A stretch of 64,000 nt of DNA from Hermodice carunculata (Eukaryota; Annelida; Polychaeta; Eunicida; Amphinomidae). The position numbers were made by a program, and so were the translations under genes. Position 1 is the first letter of the stretch. Every line of letters starts with the position of its first letter. The DNA is taken from the NCBI GenBank assembly GCA_964020975.1, contig OZ026613.1, positions 120,587,685 to 120,651,684 on the forward strand, written 5' to 3'. The notes beneath the pieces are model-generated. The model worked only from the letters and a program-made list of their open reading frames with translations. It was not told where the DNA came from and did no database searches. Of this stretch, positions 13,129 through 25,475 are shown in pieces.

Positions 13129-13367
13129 TGTGGACCATTGGTTTTTCAACAAATAAAAGGCATTCCAATGGGTAGTAACTGCTCCCCATTACTTGCAGAT
13201 TTATAATCAACCTGGCTTGAATTTAAGTATATGGACAAATTGACGAAAAAGGATTTCAAGTAGCTACAAAATTATATAATAACGCAAGACATTTTGATGG
13301 CATTGCTTGTTTAAAGGTACAAAATTTCAGTGAAATTGCTTAAGAAATTTACCCAAAAGATATCCCT

Positions 13368-13760
13368 TTGGATGGTAACAATTCAGATAGTTTCAGAGAT
13401 ATGTTTCTTGACTTGGATATTTGGGTCACTAATGACAGGCTTTGTATTGAAGTCTATCACAAAATACATGAGTTAAACTTTGAAGCAGTGAACTATCCTT
13501 TCCCGGACAGTAATATTTCGGAAGCTATTGGATTAAATACATTTTTGTCACAACTTTTGAGATTTGATCGTAATTTTTCTTTATTTCAGGACTTTGCACC
13601 TAGAACCAAATTTATTTACAATAAACTTGAGTCAAGAGGATTCAAAGATGTACTTTTGATCAAATATTTCCACAAATTTTGCTGTAAATATCCAGAGATT
13701 GCTAGAAAGTTTGGCTTCAATAATTTTACAGATTTTAGACTTGCCTGTTTTCCTACTTAA
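13368..13760 (+). pseudogene. PLE C-terminal (thumb) domain
   Basis: A 130-codon frame beginning just before LDLDIWVTNDRLCIEVYHKI, matching LDLLLFSDDGILKSKVYDKR in the other copy, through NYPFPDSNISEAIGLNTFLS and a helical tail ending in a stop at 13758-13760. The protein ends where the other copy ends, with no C-terminal endonuclease. Confidence 0.7.
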
Positions 13761-14290
13761 TTTTAAATTTTGGCATCAGTCTGTTTTAGTATTCACCTTT
13801 CAGACATTTTAGGCCAGCTGGTTTTCTTTTAGGCGCTATTGGTACCAAGCAGTGGCCTGCGACAGTTACAAGCTTACCTAATTGTACTTGAAATCTGGTT
13901 AAAGGAATTACATTTTGATTGCATTATCTTGACTTAAATACCAATGACGTTCATTCTTTTATGACTTACCCAACTCATTTTGCAGTTAGCATCCAATTAA
14001 TAGAAAGATTGGCTAAAATAATTTTAAAGATTTTAGACTTGCCTGTTTCGCTACTTAATTTTACCGTTTGGCACAATTCTGTTTTAATATTCACTTTCAG
14101 ACGTTATAGGCTTACATGTTTTCTGGCAGATTAAACCCCTAGAGGCTATCGGTTCGCAAGCAGCGGCCGATGACAGTTACAAGTTTGCTTGATTGTACTT
14201 AAAATCGAGTTGAGAAAAATGTTGTTTTGATAACGTGTTTTTGACTTAAATGCTGATGACTTTCATTCTTTGCTGGCATGCCTAGTACAT
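13735..14290 (+). repeat. Two tandem copies of the PLE 3' end, about 297-bp period
   Basis: GATTTTAGACTTGCCTGTTT occurs at about 13732 and again at about 14030. Each is followed by CTACTTAATTTTA, TCTGTTTTA.TATTCAC, AGCAGYGGCC, GACAGTTACAAG and TTGATTGTACTT or a close variant. The unit begins inside the last codons of the ORF and covers the 3' UTR. PLEs are known for tandem copies that produce pseudo-LTRs, so this may be such a remnant. Confidence 0.7.
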
Positions 14291-15241
<951 letters not shown>

Positions 15242-15350
15242 CATCGGACAGTATTTGTCCAACAAAGATATAAAGAGACAGAAGAGTTGAAGGGAAGAGA
15301 AGAGAGACAGAATAGAAAGAGAAAAAGAAAAGGAAGAAGGAAACAGACAG

Positions 15351-15351
<1 letters not shown>

Positions 15352-15404
<53 letters not shown>
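15352..15404. repeat. (GA)n microsatellite
   Basis: A perfect GA run followed by GACAGAGACAGAGATATTGAGAGAGAGAATGAG-type degeneracy up to about 15440, adjoining the LINE-like 3' end at 15441-15725. Confidence 0.95.
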
Positions 15405-15410
<6 letters not shown>

Positions 15411-15440
15411 CAGAGATATTGAGAGAGAGAATGAGAGATG

Positions 15441-15725
15441 GAGATTTTATTGCCATATGAAATATGCAATACATTGAAAGAACTTTAAATATAAAAAATT
15501 GTCAATTTACAGATTGTAGTTCATATGTAAATACATGTAGTTAAATATGTAGATTAGTCGCAGGGACATGAGAAACCTATACATGCTTATGGGTCCCTAC
15601 AAAAATAAAGATTGCAACATAATGAATGTGACAAGTTTAAGAAAATATAGTAATGTACCTATACATTATAACAAATGTGGCATTTATAAGACTTTTTGTC
15701 TCTTATCAGTACATACAAATTAATG
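15441..15725 (-). mobile_element. LINE 3'-UTR-like relic ending in AATAAAATC
   Basis: On the minus strand it carries GTAGGGACCC...ATGTCCCTG, shared with 171-440, then AT-rich sequence, CATATGGCAATAAAATCTCC and a (TC)n tail (the GA tract at 15352-15440). The polyadenylation-like signal and adjoining simple repeat support a retroposon 3' end. No coding part remains. Confidence 0.5.
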
Positions 15726-15736
15726 TTGATTACAAT

Positions 15737-15859
<123 letters not shown>

Positions 15860-15879
15860 TAGTTTGTAGAAATACCGCT

Positions 15880-16080
15880 CGATGACTCTGCTGGTGATGG
15901 ATGGCAACAAATTAACTTCCGGGTCATGGTGAAGTTTGGTCAGATGTCAGTCGAAACCACGTTGGCGCGAAAAGGTGACTTGGTTTCCCACAAGTTATGG
16001 GCTACAGAAACAACAGTTGTGGCTGTTTCTGGGAACATTTTACCTGGGTGTGTAGATTTTGGGGAATTGTCACAGCCATA
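15880..16080 (+). promoter_or_regulatory. Possible promoter and first exon with ETS and E2F sites and a strong 5' splice site
   Basis: ACTTCCGGGTC (about 15915-15925) is a good ETS-family site and GGCGCGAAAAG (about 15964-15974) a good E2F-type site. Both are common in metazoan core promoters and CpG is locally frequent in an otherwise CpG-poor window. A consensus donor, CCATAG|GTAAGTGC, follows at 16080/16081. A 51-codon frame from an ATG at 15926, starting MVKFGQMSVETTLARKGD, closes with TAG directly before the donor. A second ATG (at about 15998) is open through the donor in another frame. So the segment could be a 5' UTR or short coding exon. No family was recognised and there is no transcript evidence. 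Confidence 0.35.
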
Positions 16081-16087
16081 GGTAAGT

Positions 16088-17655
16088 GCAATATGAGAAA
16101 CTAAGAAGCAAACGCATGTGCCATGGTTTCTACATGTTTGTCAACAATGACATTTCGTTATGAATGGAGACTTGGAGTCACGCCACTCGAATAATGTTGG
16201 CAGTGAACCACCCCTGCCAGCTCAGTGTGTACCTTGCCGACACCACTGGTAAAAGTATAACATGCAACTTAAAGGTAGCGTTCGAAGTAGCTTTGCTGAT
16301 GAAAGGAAAAATCGGCCACAAACATTCCGTAAATGCACATTTATTGGAATACAGAAAGCCGAGTCGCCTGAGGCTGAGGCAGAGAACATGCGAGGCCGTG
16401 TGAAGGAGACCGGGTCAACACGTACACACAAACCCAAACATTAAAACTGTCTCATCAGTCAGTGAACTTGATGGACAGGCCATGTAGTGTAAACATTTTT
16501 GCAGGTGATCAGTGTTAGCTTAATGTAGATGGTATGTTTTGATGTCACCAGTATTAATAATATATAACTTACAAGGACACGATTACAAGGACACGATAGG
16601 AACTTGTTAAAGAGGGAATTAAGGCTAGGCTGTTCTACTATGGATGGCGTGAGTTGAGTATGTAAATGAGGTATGACACGCTGCAATGAATGGGCTTTGA
16701 GTACGTGAGTAGCCGGCCATGCCTGGCAGTCTACAGACAGTCCACATTATGCAAATGACAGCCACAACTTGCGAGAGTTCATTGCCAATGTTCATGTTGC
16801 TATGTAATTTAATTTAAGCTTTTGTGTCAATTACCTGGAACCAACCCAACAACTGCATTTGTAGAATGTTTTTAGGGCAATTTATGTTTGGCAGCAGGCA
16901 ATGAGTTGAATCTTGATTCAATCAAATCATGGTGAAGTTGAACTATGTTTTGTAAGCATTAACAGATATAGACTTTTTATTGCATAGCAAGATCCTTGGA
17001 TTTACTGTGCGCTTAATCATTTTCGACACCCAAGTGGATGGGTATCACATGTTGCTATATAGCCAGATTTTTGGATGAGGATTTTCTCAGCGAAAGAAAT
17101 GGTGAAACAAACGAATATATCAGATTACAAAGACAAATGAACCCAGATTATCCATATGTCAATCGAAGGGAATAATCTCAGAAACATTTACCATGACTGA
17201 AAAAGAGTTTGGGTTGGAATGGAAGATCATCTTATGGGGGGGGGGGGGGGGGGGGGGAGGGTAAATCTGAGTTGTACAAAACTATAAAGTCAGGTCATTG
17301 CTATCAATCCAGATGCAATCTTGCATGTTGAAAGAGGCAATATACTGGGCCACCTGAAATCCGTAGCATTGTAAAATTAATACTGATAACAGATAAGTTT
17401 CTAAAAAAGTTGAGTTGCTCTGTTCATCAAAGGTTTGTTTAGGGCATATGCTCTGTCCTTCCCTTAAAGTTGATAAGAGACCCAATAAATGGGATTACAA
17501 ACACCAGCCTTCAACCATCAATCCACCTCACCTTTGCAGCCCAGTTCCATTTATTTATTTTATACCTGAAGTAGTCTCTTGTAAAACTCAAAATGAGGAC
17601 TAGCACAATGCTGTACCAGTGACACATTTTCTTATTATATATTCAGCCTAAGAAT
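16088..17655. other. No gene firmly supported
   Basis: 16160-16445 has three overlapping open frames of 60-79 codons and moderate CpG. One (16262-16444, plus) ends KETGSTRTHKPKH and is not recognised. A G run of about 20 lies at 17237-17258. The rest looks unique and AT-rich. Confidence 0.4.
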
Positions 17656-17760
17656 GGGAGAGGTCACAATTTACAATTTAATTTGTATTCAGCTGAATTC
17701 ACAAACCAGTGCACATAATTCTTTTGGTCCAGATGTATGTACACTCCCAGTGGATTGTTG
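17653..17760 (+). repeat. Dispersed repeat copy (AGGTCACAATTTACAATT type)
   Basis: It matches 908-1015 and, inverted, 26080-26165, through AGGTCNCAATTANCAATT and TGTATT..GCTGAAT...ACA. The element boundaries cannot be set from three copies. Confidence 0.55.
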
Positions 17761-18547
17761 TTACATAGTAACCATAGAAAAAACTGGTGGTTGCTACTGC
17801 ATCTGAGGGTTTGAATGTCAAAAACGAACAATTTATTTGTGCATTTAGATTTATAGCAAGAAACTTGAGTGTTTCTACTTGCAATGATTTTGAAGTTGCA
17901 TATTTGGTGTGCACAATCCTCAACCTTCAGATTGAAGTACCCTCCACTACAACCTTCAGGTCTTGCTCTTCTGTATTGAGGGACAGTTTCATTATATTCA
18001 AATTTGTGAGTGTGTTGCCCAGAATCATGACATGAGACTCCAGGATTGAGCAGGTGTTGCTTTGTTAGCCTGCAACTCCTAAATCCAACTGAAAATCTCA
18101 AAAGCTTTACTCAGCTTGTCTATACATAAACTGAAGATATGGCTTTATATTTTCTTTTGTAACTCCATTTAAATTACATCAAAGGGATCTCAAGTGCACA
18201 CTTTGTTGAGTGTTCAGTGTTCACCTGATTAAGGTTCATGGGGGAGGGGGGGTCACCTCCCAAAACCCCCAAAATTGGGTTAATACGGTTACCCCATTCA
18301 CCTCCCCAGTTTGTGCCAAATGTAAACTTGCAGTCAGATGGGGTCACCCAGCACTCCACATATTTGCTGAGGAGTCACAGTTTTTACATTGCTCACTTGA
18401 CAAATGTATGATCCAAGTGGAGCATGACATGGCACACACTGTCAGAAAAAAAGCCTTAAAGCAGTGTTGCACTATTGCATATTCTACGTGTTTGTATATC
18501 TGATAATACCTCCATGCAAATTTTGCACACCAAAGAGTGTTAACTTA

Positions 18548-18895
18548 AAGGAGCCTGCGTGGCTGAATGGTTACAGTCCTCGTTTTCTGTGCGGGGGATA
18601 TGGGGTTCAAATCCCGGCTGATCCAAGGGATGTCTTTAGCTCTTTACATGCAGTGACCATATAACTGCTCAAAGCCTTACTGGGACATGTTTGGGTTACC
18701 TGTGCCTGATTATGTCAGTAGGGGGTCGCAAGTCTCCTGATTCAGTCTCCTGATTTAGCAGTGGCCGCTATAAGAAATGCACTAACAACAAAGGTGCTAC
18801 ACACATGTAAGAGGGCCCTGGGGAAGATATGCATCAATCAGCTTGCCAGGTTTATACCCTCAATAAATAAGGTCTGTCTGTCTGTCTTTCTATCT
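18548..18895 (+). mobile_element. tRNA-derived SINE
   Basis: The head (18551-18625) has a pol III A box, GTGGCTGAATGGTTA, and a B box, GGTTCAAATCCC, about 50 bp apart, starting GGAGCCTGCG and closing CTGATCCA, much like a Leu/Ser-type tRNA. The cloverleaf is imperfect and no anticodon stem closes well, so this is a SINE head rather than a tRNA gene. A body of about 200 bp follows and ends CCCTCAATAAATAAGG with a (TCTG)n tail (18871-18895). Confidence 0.75.
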
Positions 18896-19454
18896 TTTTA
18901 TCTCTAACTGAAGTTGACATAAAACAACACGAAGACCTGAATAGTGTTACAGGGCTACATGCTTCCAGTTGGATTTTCTTGCCATTCGTTAATGTAGGTA
19001 TGCATATTTTCTTCAGATTTGTGTCCATATCTTGTTTTATGGAATGTTTCATGTGTGGTAACTTATCATTATTTCAGACCTGGTTGCCCAGATTATTACC
19101 TTGATAGGGCACCATCCATTCATTATAAAATGATGCACAAGATTTTTTAATAAATTGTATTTGCTACCTTATGTACCCAATTCAAAGACTGCTTGGTCCA
19201 CATACAAGGTAAATGCTAATTGCTCTGTGTTTTTTGGACAGCTAGTCCTCAGAATGACCAGCAATAAATTTAACTGATTCAGGTTCTGGTTAAGTATACA
19301 TGTGATGTCCTGGGCTAGCATCAGAAATTATCAGATTCCAGTTAAGTAAATGATATCCTGGGCTAGCATGAGTAATTATTCAAGTGCAGCCAATTTTGGC
19401 ATAACTGACTCAAATGAATAAACCAAACTTCCATACTGGGTATATTCATCCAAA

Positions 19455-21242
19455 TCAATTTTTAGCTCTGCTGACCAAAGGTCCTGGAGATTATGCAATC
19501 GCTCATGTCTGTCTGTCCGTCCATAAACTTTTGCTCATTGGCGCAATACAGTCCACAGTTTTCAAGTTACCACAATATAACTTTCAGGACTTACAGGATG
19601 TATGAAAATCTAGGCCCCTTTTGGTATTGGTGGCGCCACCTACATTATGTAATATAGGGTTCAAAATGTAAAAATCTTGTGAACACTCTAGCATCTTTTG
19701 GAGAATCTTCACCAAATTCAGCGGGATTGTGGGGAAGGTCAAAGTCTTAAGTTCCTTATGATGCTAGTGGCTCCACCTATAATTTGACAGAAATTATGAG
19801 CCAAAATGTGTTTTAAGATGTAAAATTCCATATTTTAAAAAGTAATTAGACTTGACTTGGCAAATTTATAGGATATATAGACCATGGCTAAAGCCAGAAT
19901 ATTATATAATATCAGTGACCTTGACGTATTTTTGCGAGGTCACCATGTCTGTGAAGTTGGAAAGGGGATTTTGTAATGGCAGGGTGTAGCTGGGACATTA
20001 ATGGCAAAGAGAATTGAGCCTCCAGATGAAAATTGCACTTGATTACATAATACATAAAACTGTACTTAGCTTGGTGACCTACTTTTTGGGTCACTGTGAC
20101 TCCGTTATTATAGAGTTTGGCACTTGTCCAAGTTAATTGTTTTTCGTCAATAGCTAGAATAGTTATTACTCGATTTAAATAAACAGACTATAGATATGGA
20201 AAGCTGGATGTGGGATGTAAATTATGAACAGCAACCTTTTTTAAATCCAAGTTGAAGGTCAAAGTCAAATGACCAGTTTGAATATAGGGGTCATCTCGTG
20301 AATGCTTTGCACTCCAAAATTTTTGAGATAGGCCCATATAACTTTTAGGACTTATAAAGTATATGAAAATCTTTGTTGACATCAATGTTGGTGGCGCCAC
20401 CCATAGTATGTAATATACAGGTCATAGTGTGAAAATCTTGTGACCGCAATACCATCCTCAGTTTTTAAGTTAGTCCAATACAACTTTCAGGACTTATACG
20501 GGGTATAAAAATCTAGGCCCCTTTCAATACTGGTGGTGCCACCTACAATATTATGCAATATAGGGGTCAAAATATGAAAATTTTGGAACACTCTGGCATC
20601 TTTAATTTTTGGCAGATTGTCACCAATATGGTAGGATTGTGGGGGAGGTCAAAGTCTAAGCTGCTAATGATATTAGTGGTGCCACCTATAAGTGACAGAA
20701 ATTATGAGCCAATATGTGTTTTAAGATATAAAATTCCATATCTTGAAGAATAATTGGATTAAACTTGCCAAATTTATAGGATATATAGACAATGTCCAAA
20801 GCTAGAATTTGATATGTCAGTGACCTTGACCTATTTTTGTAAGGTCGCCATGCCTGTAAAAATGAAAGAGGTGATTTTGTAATGGCAGGGTGTAGCTTGG
20901 ACATCAATGGCAATGTCAGCACAGCACCAGGCCTAAGGGCCTCTTGCAATTGTATTACATAATCTGGGTGACCTTGATCTTCTGTCCCAAGGTCACTGAG
21001 GATATAAGATAATGATTCATTATTGTTTTCTTGGCACATGCAACAATCCATCGCAAGAATTGCACAAATAAACTATTATTACATGTGGAGCAAAGTGCCA
21101 TCTGGTGGACACTCTGTAGACTAAATGTATATAACCTTTATATGTTCAGAAGCCACTGGAGGACTCACAACTTTGAAGTGAACAGGTGCAATATAGCTAC
21201 AGTGCCAGCAAAGCATTCTAGGCACATGGGCCTCTTGTTTAA
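19455..21242 (+). repeat. Palindrome-headed GTCYGTCC repeat, family 2, copy 1 (about 1.79 kb)
   Basis: The head TTTTAGCTCTGCTGACCAAAGGTC (GACC/GGTC hairpin) is followed by GTCTGTCTGTCCGTCC (19508-19523) and a long AT-rich body, and the end is CATGGGCCTCTTGTTT. The body contains a large direct repeat: 19556-20010 recurs at 20460-20920 (CTTTCAGGACTTA, GGTGG.GCCACCTA, CAAAATGTGTTTTAAGAT, TTTATAGGATATATAGAC, TTGTAATGGCAGGGTGTAGC). A third partial copy lies at 20311-20400. There is no coding frame. It is related to the copy at 49945-50810. Confidence 0.75.
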
Positions 21243-21444
21243 TCAGTAGACTGGTATTTCATTTGAATGAAGTTAAACATTTAACCAGAACCAAAGCAAC
21301 ATAGATGTTTTGTATCTTAAGCTACATGACACTTACAAAGTATAAGTGTATGGTTAATGGCTAGCACCAGGCCAGACAAAGAATATTAAAGTGAATGCTG
21401 TCAAGTCCATACAAGTAAAAGTGAGGTTTATTGGATAAATCTGC

Positions 21445-21887
21445 TAGAGCTTGACCGAACATGTATTTTGAAACCGAACCGGGTACTCGGTACACATTAC
21501 CGATCCCGAACCGGGCACCGTTCAGGTTCGGTATATGCAATTCAAACATGCCATAAATAAACTTAGACATCTTAGAATGCTCATTTAAAACTTTATTTAA
21601 ACAGGGGTTTGTGGCTGTTACCCTTTTGCACTGGGGCATTACTATTTTTAATGTAATTGAGGCGATTAATGCAACCCATGTAACGCACTTGATTGCAAAG
21701 TAGCGTTTGTTGCATTGGTTAAGGAGTATACGAGTACAAAAAGTAACCTCAGTGACTTTTTCTTATTCAACTTTATTGCCAACACTAACAATGAAAACCG
21801 AACCCGAACTTTAAGTGACTGTAAAAGCAGAACCCGAACCGGGCTTCAATCCTGGAACCAGGTGAGCTCGGGTTCGGTCAGGCTCTG
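21445..21887. mobile_element. hAT-type MITE (443 bp)
   Basis: The left end TAGAGCTTGACCGAAC and right end (RC) CAGAGCCTGACCGAAC form TIRs. Many internal ACCGAACC/GGTTCGG motifs lie near both ends, a hallmark of some hAT MITEs. The flanks AAATCTGC and ATATCTGT agree at 6 of 8 positions, compatible with an aged 8-bp target duplication. No transposase inside. Confidence 0.75.
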
Positions 21888-21928
21888 ATATCTGTACACA
21901 GCAGGACTTCACTGTACCAACATTAACA

Positions 21929-22352
21929 CAGTCATCTCACTGACACAAAGACAGGGTCATACACTGTGGATATGTCATCAGCTGGGTATAACAGTCATCT
22001 CACTGACACAAAGACAGGGTCATACACTGTGGATATGTCATCAGCTGGGTATGACACAGTCATCTCACTGACATAAAAACAGGGTCATACACTGTGGATA
22101 TGTCATCAGCTGGGTATGACACAGTCATCTCACTGACATAAAAACAGGGTCATACACTGTGGATATGTCATCAGCTGGGTATGACAGTCATCTCACTGAC
22201 ACAAAGACAGGGTCATACACTGTGGATATGTCATCAGCTGGGTATGACACAGTCATCTCACTGACACAAAGACAGGGTCATACACTGTGGATATGTCATC
22301 AGCTGGGTATGACACAGTCATCTCACTGACACAAAGACAGGGTCATACACTT
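21929..22352. repeat. Minisatellite, 63/65-bp unit, 6.6 copies
   Basis: Units start at 21929, 21992, 22057, 22122, 22185, 22250 and 22315. They are nearly identical; the 2-bp length difference is presence or absence of an AC before CAGTCATCTCACTGAC. The array ends abruptly in TACACTTTGTTGG. Confidence 0.95.
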
Positions 22353-23189
22353 TGTTGGTGGCCATATAGGTGCACTCTCTTCCAGGCCAGGTGGGAACTT
22401 TATGGTGGGGAAGGACAATGATGTGACCCCGGCAAGAGCACAGTTCATACACCTGTATAAAGCTGACATCCAGGTGTTTCTTATTTCAATTATCACCAAT
22501 TAATGAGCTGGGAATTATATGACAAAAATCCATCCATGTTTTTCTGACATTTTAAACTGTTTAATACCGTTCACAAAATTGTAAAAATACCAAAATGCTG
22601 ATTTTTTAGACTGAAAAATGCTAATATGAAAAGTGGAAGGATTTATAACTGTGGTCTCTGGCCCTAAGTGTCAATTGGTTGAGAAAGTCAAGCTACCTCA
22701 GTGCATAATTGTAAATTCCTGCGAGTGGATTATGAAGACAACAGCGTTATTCAGAGGGGTGTGATATAGAATGACACTTGTAAAGACCACCTGTCGGGGG
22801 AGACCATATCAACCTAAACCTGTTTGCTGTCAGAGTGTCTTGTCTCTGGGACAGAAGACTATCTGTGTTCTAAAATGGAGACTGCTTTTAGACCTACTGA
22901 ATGTAGTCTACACGCTGTGACAAGTATGCTTTCCTGTAAGCCCCAGGTACCAAGTTTTTCAATACAACGCATGTATCAGAATAGTTGTACCTAGGAAAAC
23001 ACAGCCAACATCTAAATACATGGTCTGACTTGAATTTCTGGTGGTGATCATCAGGGTGGGAAATAATTGTACCCGTTCCCTGATCCGTATCCCACACCTG
23101 CTGCAGGACAGGGAAAAATGTGCAGACTGGACCCTGTCTTAAAAGTCCTCAATGAAAAACTGTCCTGTCTGGAATAAACACCTGGCACC
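22353..23189. other. No gene seen
   Basis: Unique-looking sequence between two arrays. No splice-flanked exon or inverted repeat was recognised. Confidence 0.5.
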
Positions 23190-25055
23190 AAGTCACCTTG
23201 GTATTATACTGGCACTGTATCACCTTAGCATACTGGCACTGTGTCACATTAGTATACTGGCACTCTCATGTTAGTATTATGCTACAACTGTGTCACTTCA
23301 GTTTCCTGCCAATGTATCAAATTGATATTGTACTGGCACTGTATCAAGTTAATATAATACTGGCACTATGTCACATTAGTATTATACTGGCACTGTATCA
23401 TCTTAGTATAGAGGCACTGTGTCACATACTGGTACCTTGTAACATTATACTGGCACTGTGTCACAATAGTATTATACTGGTACTGTTTCACCTTGGTATC
23501 ATACTGGTACTGTGTCACTATTTATACTGGCACTGTGTCACATTATTATACTGGCACTCTGTCACAATATTATACTGGTACTGTGTTTTATAGTATCACA
23601 TAATACTGGTGTTGTGTCACAATAGTATAATACTACTGTGTCACCGTGGTATCATACTGGTACTGTGTCATTTTTATTATACTGGCACTGTGTCACCTTG
23701 GTATTGTACTGGTACTTTGTCACTTTATTATACTGGTACTGTGTCACTTTATTATATTGGAATTTGTCACTTTATTATACTGGTACAGTGTCACTTTTTT
23801 TTATTATACTGGTACTTTGTCGCTTTATTATACTGGTACTTTGTCACTTTATTATACTGGTATTTTTTTCCCTTTATTGTACTGGCACTATGTTACCTTG
23901 ATATTGCACTGTTACTTTATCACTTTATTATACTGGTACTGTGTCATTTTATTATACTGGCATGGTGTCACCTTGGTATTATACTGGTACTTTGTCAATT
24001 TATTATACTGGCACTGTGTCACACTATTATACTGGCACTGTGTTACCTTGATATTGTACTGTTACTTTGTCACTTTATTATACTGGTACTGTGTCATTTT
24101 ATTATAGTGGCACGGTGTCATCTTGGTATTATACTGGTACTTTGTCAATTTATTATACTGGCACTGTGTCACACTATTATACTGGCACTGTGTCACAATA
24201 TTATACTGGCACTCTGTCACCTTGTTATTGTACTGGTACTGTATCATTATATTGGCACTGTGTCACCTTGATGATATACCAGTACTCTGTCACATTATTA
24301 TACTGACACTGGGTCACCTTAGTATTATAAGTCTGGGACAGTGTTGCCTCAGTATTATAGTGGTACTGCCACTTTATTATACTGGCACTGGGTCACATTA
24401 TACTGGCACTGGGTCACATTATATTGGCACTGGGTCACATTATACTGACACTGGGTCACCTTAGTATTATAAGTCTGGGACAGTGTTGCCTCAGTATTAT
24501 AGTGGTTCTGCCAATTTATTATACTGGCACTGGGTCACATTATACTGGCACTGTGTCACCTTAGTATTATACTGGGAATGTGTTGCCTTAGCATTACAAT
24601 GGTGCTGTCTCTTAGTGTTATACTGGCAAGGTGTCACATTATGCTGGCAGTGTGTCACCTTGGTATAAAACTGGCACTGTGTCACAATACCCCATAGCAT
24701 CTTTTTGGCAGGTCTGTCAATTTAGTCGTTGGCACTGTGTTACCTACATGTATTATACTGACACTGTGTCATATTGATATAGTATTATTCTGATGCTGTG
24801 ACACATTGATATAGTATGGTGACACATTGACATAGTATTATACTGACACTGTGTCACATTGACAAAGTATTAAACTGACACTGTTACACACTGACATAGT
24901 ATTATACTGACACTGTGTCACATTGACATAGTATTATACTGACACTGTTACACACTGACATAGTATTATACTGACACTGTTACACACTGACATAGTATTA
25001 TACTGATACTGTTACACACTGACATAGTATTATAGTTATAAATACTGTTACACAT
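23190..25055. repeat. Evolving satellite of about 1.87 kb, unit about 20-33 bp
   Basis: The left and middle parts are built from variants of TTATACTGGCACTGTGTCAC (units mostly 20-28 bp); from about 24720 the unit lengthens to about 33 bp by gaining ATTGACATAGTA. Longer periods appear locally: the 23885-24000 pattern repeats at 24030-24145, and 24290-24350 repeats at 24440-24500. Open frames up to 220 codons (Tyr-Thr-Gly-Thr repeats) are artefacts. Confidence 0.95.
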
Positions 25056-25369
25056 AGTATTTTACTTGTGGAAGTGCTTCAATTTTCATTTCAAGTTTAG
25101 TTGACATATATACAGACGTGACATGCATGATGACCTGTTCCACAGATGTTAATTTGATGGTCCTAGGGATAGTCTTTCAAGACTACTGCAGCTTGTACTG
25201 TCTATTTGTTTCAACAAGATGGTACGTCTATCGACAACTGAGGCAATACAGATGTTTTATAGATTGGACCAGACTAAACATGGCCTAAATGTGCTTCAGA
25301 CAATGGGCTACATGACCCCAAGCGACCAGGCAAACTTAACCCTTGCCCTGCCACATTCATAATGGGTGG

Positions 25370-25475
25370 CAAGAACCCCTTCCCCTTGAATTAGGACTGA
25401 GCTAACAGCTTTGCTTGGCATGATAGGTTGGGCTGTAAGTGATCAACGTATGCCAAGAAAAGCTGTTGGCCTGCG
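25370..25475. mobile_element. Hairpin-core MITE relic
   Basis: The arm ACAGCTTTGCTTGGCAT (25405-25421) pairs with ATGCCAAGAAAAGCTGT (about 25449-25466), 16 of 17 bases. It is preceded by CCTTGAATTAGGACTGAG, also found at 29219-29236, and belongs to the hairpin family best seen at 34510-34751. Outer TIRs are not clear here. Confidence 0.6.

Larger units (their letters stand above)
11230..13760 (+). mobile_element. Degenerate Penelope-like element, probably Naiad type
   Basis: Pieces of one large ORF in order. (1) A stretch reading FWIKTLNSAFPFGLNDRI (about 11385-11440) followed by a basic RRSHGQRKSRKNRKSG run (about 11530-11570): I recognise this as the end of an N-terminal GIY-YIG endonuclease plus linker. 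(2) FVTTNIDKAGNNFGIICKKY (about 12417-12475), the block before the RT. (3) IPKLHKKNPFKSRFIAG (about 12655-12705). (4) FDFSTLYTNL (RT motif A, about 12895). (5) IKGIPMGSNCSPLLADL (motif B, about 13157-13205). (6) A C-terminal DRLCIEVYHKIHELNFEAVNYPF block (about 13435). RT lies at the C-terminus with no GIY-YIG after it, fitting permuted PLEs. Several frame breaks make it inactive. Confidence 0.75.

Noticed and set aside
18551-18625. Functional tRNA gene
   Set aside because: Boxes A and B are good but the anticodon arm does not fold and a SINE body with tail follows.
23609-24271. 220-codon plus frame with Tyr/Leu/Cys/His repeats
   Set aside because: It lies entirely within the satellite at 23190-25055, and several other frames on both strands are open too.
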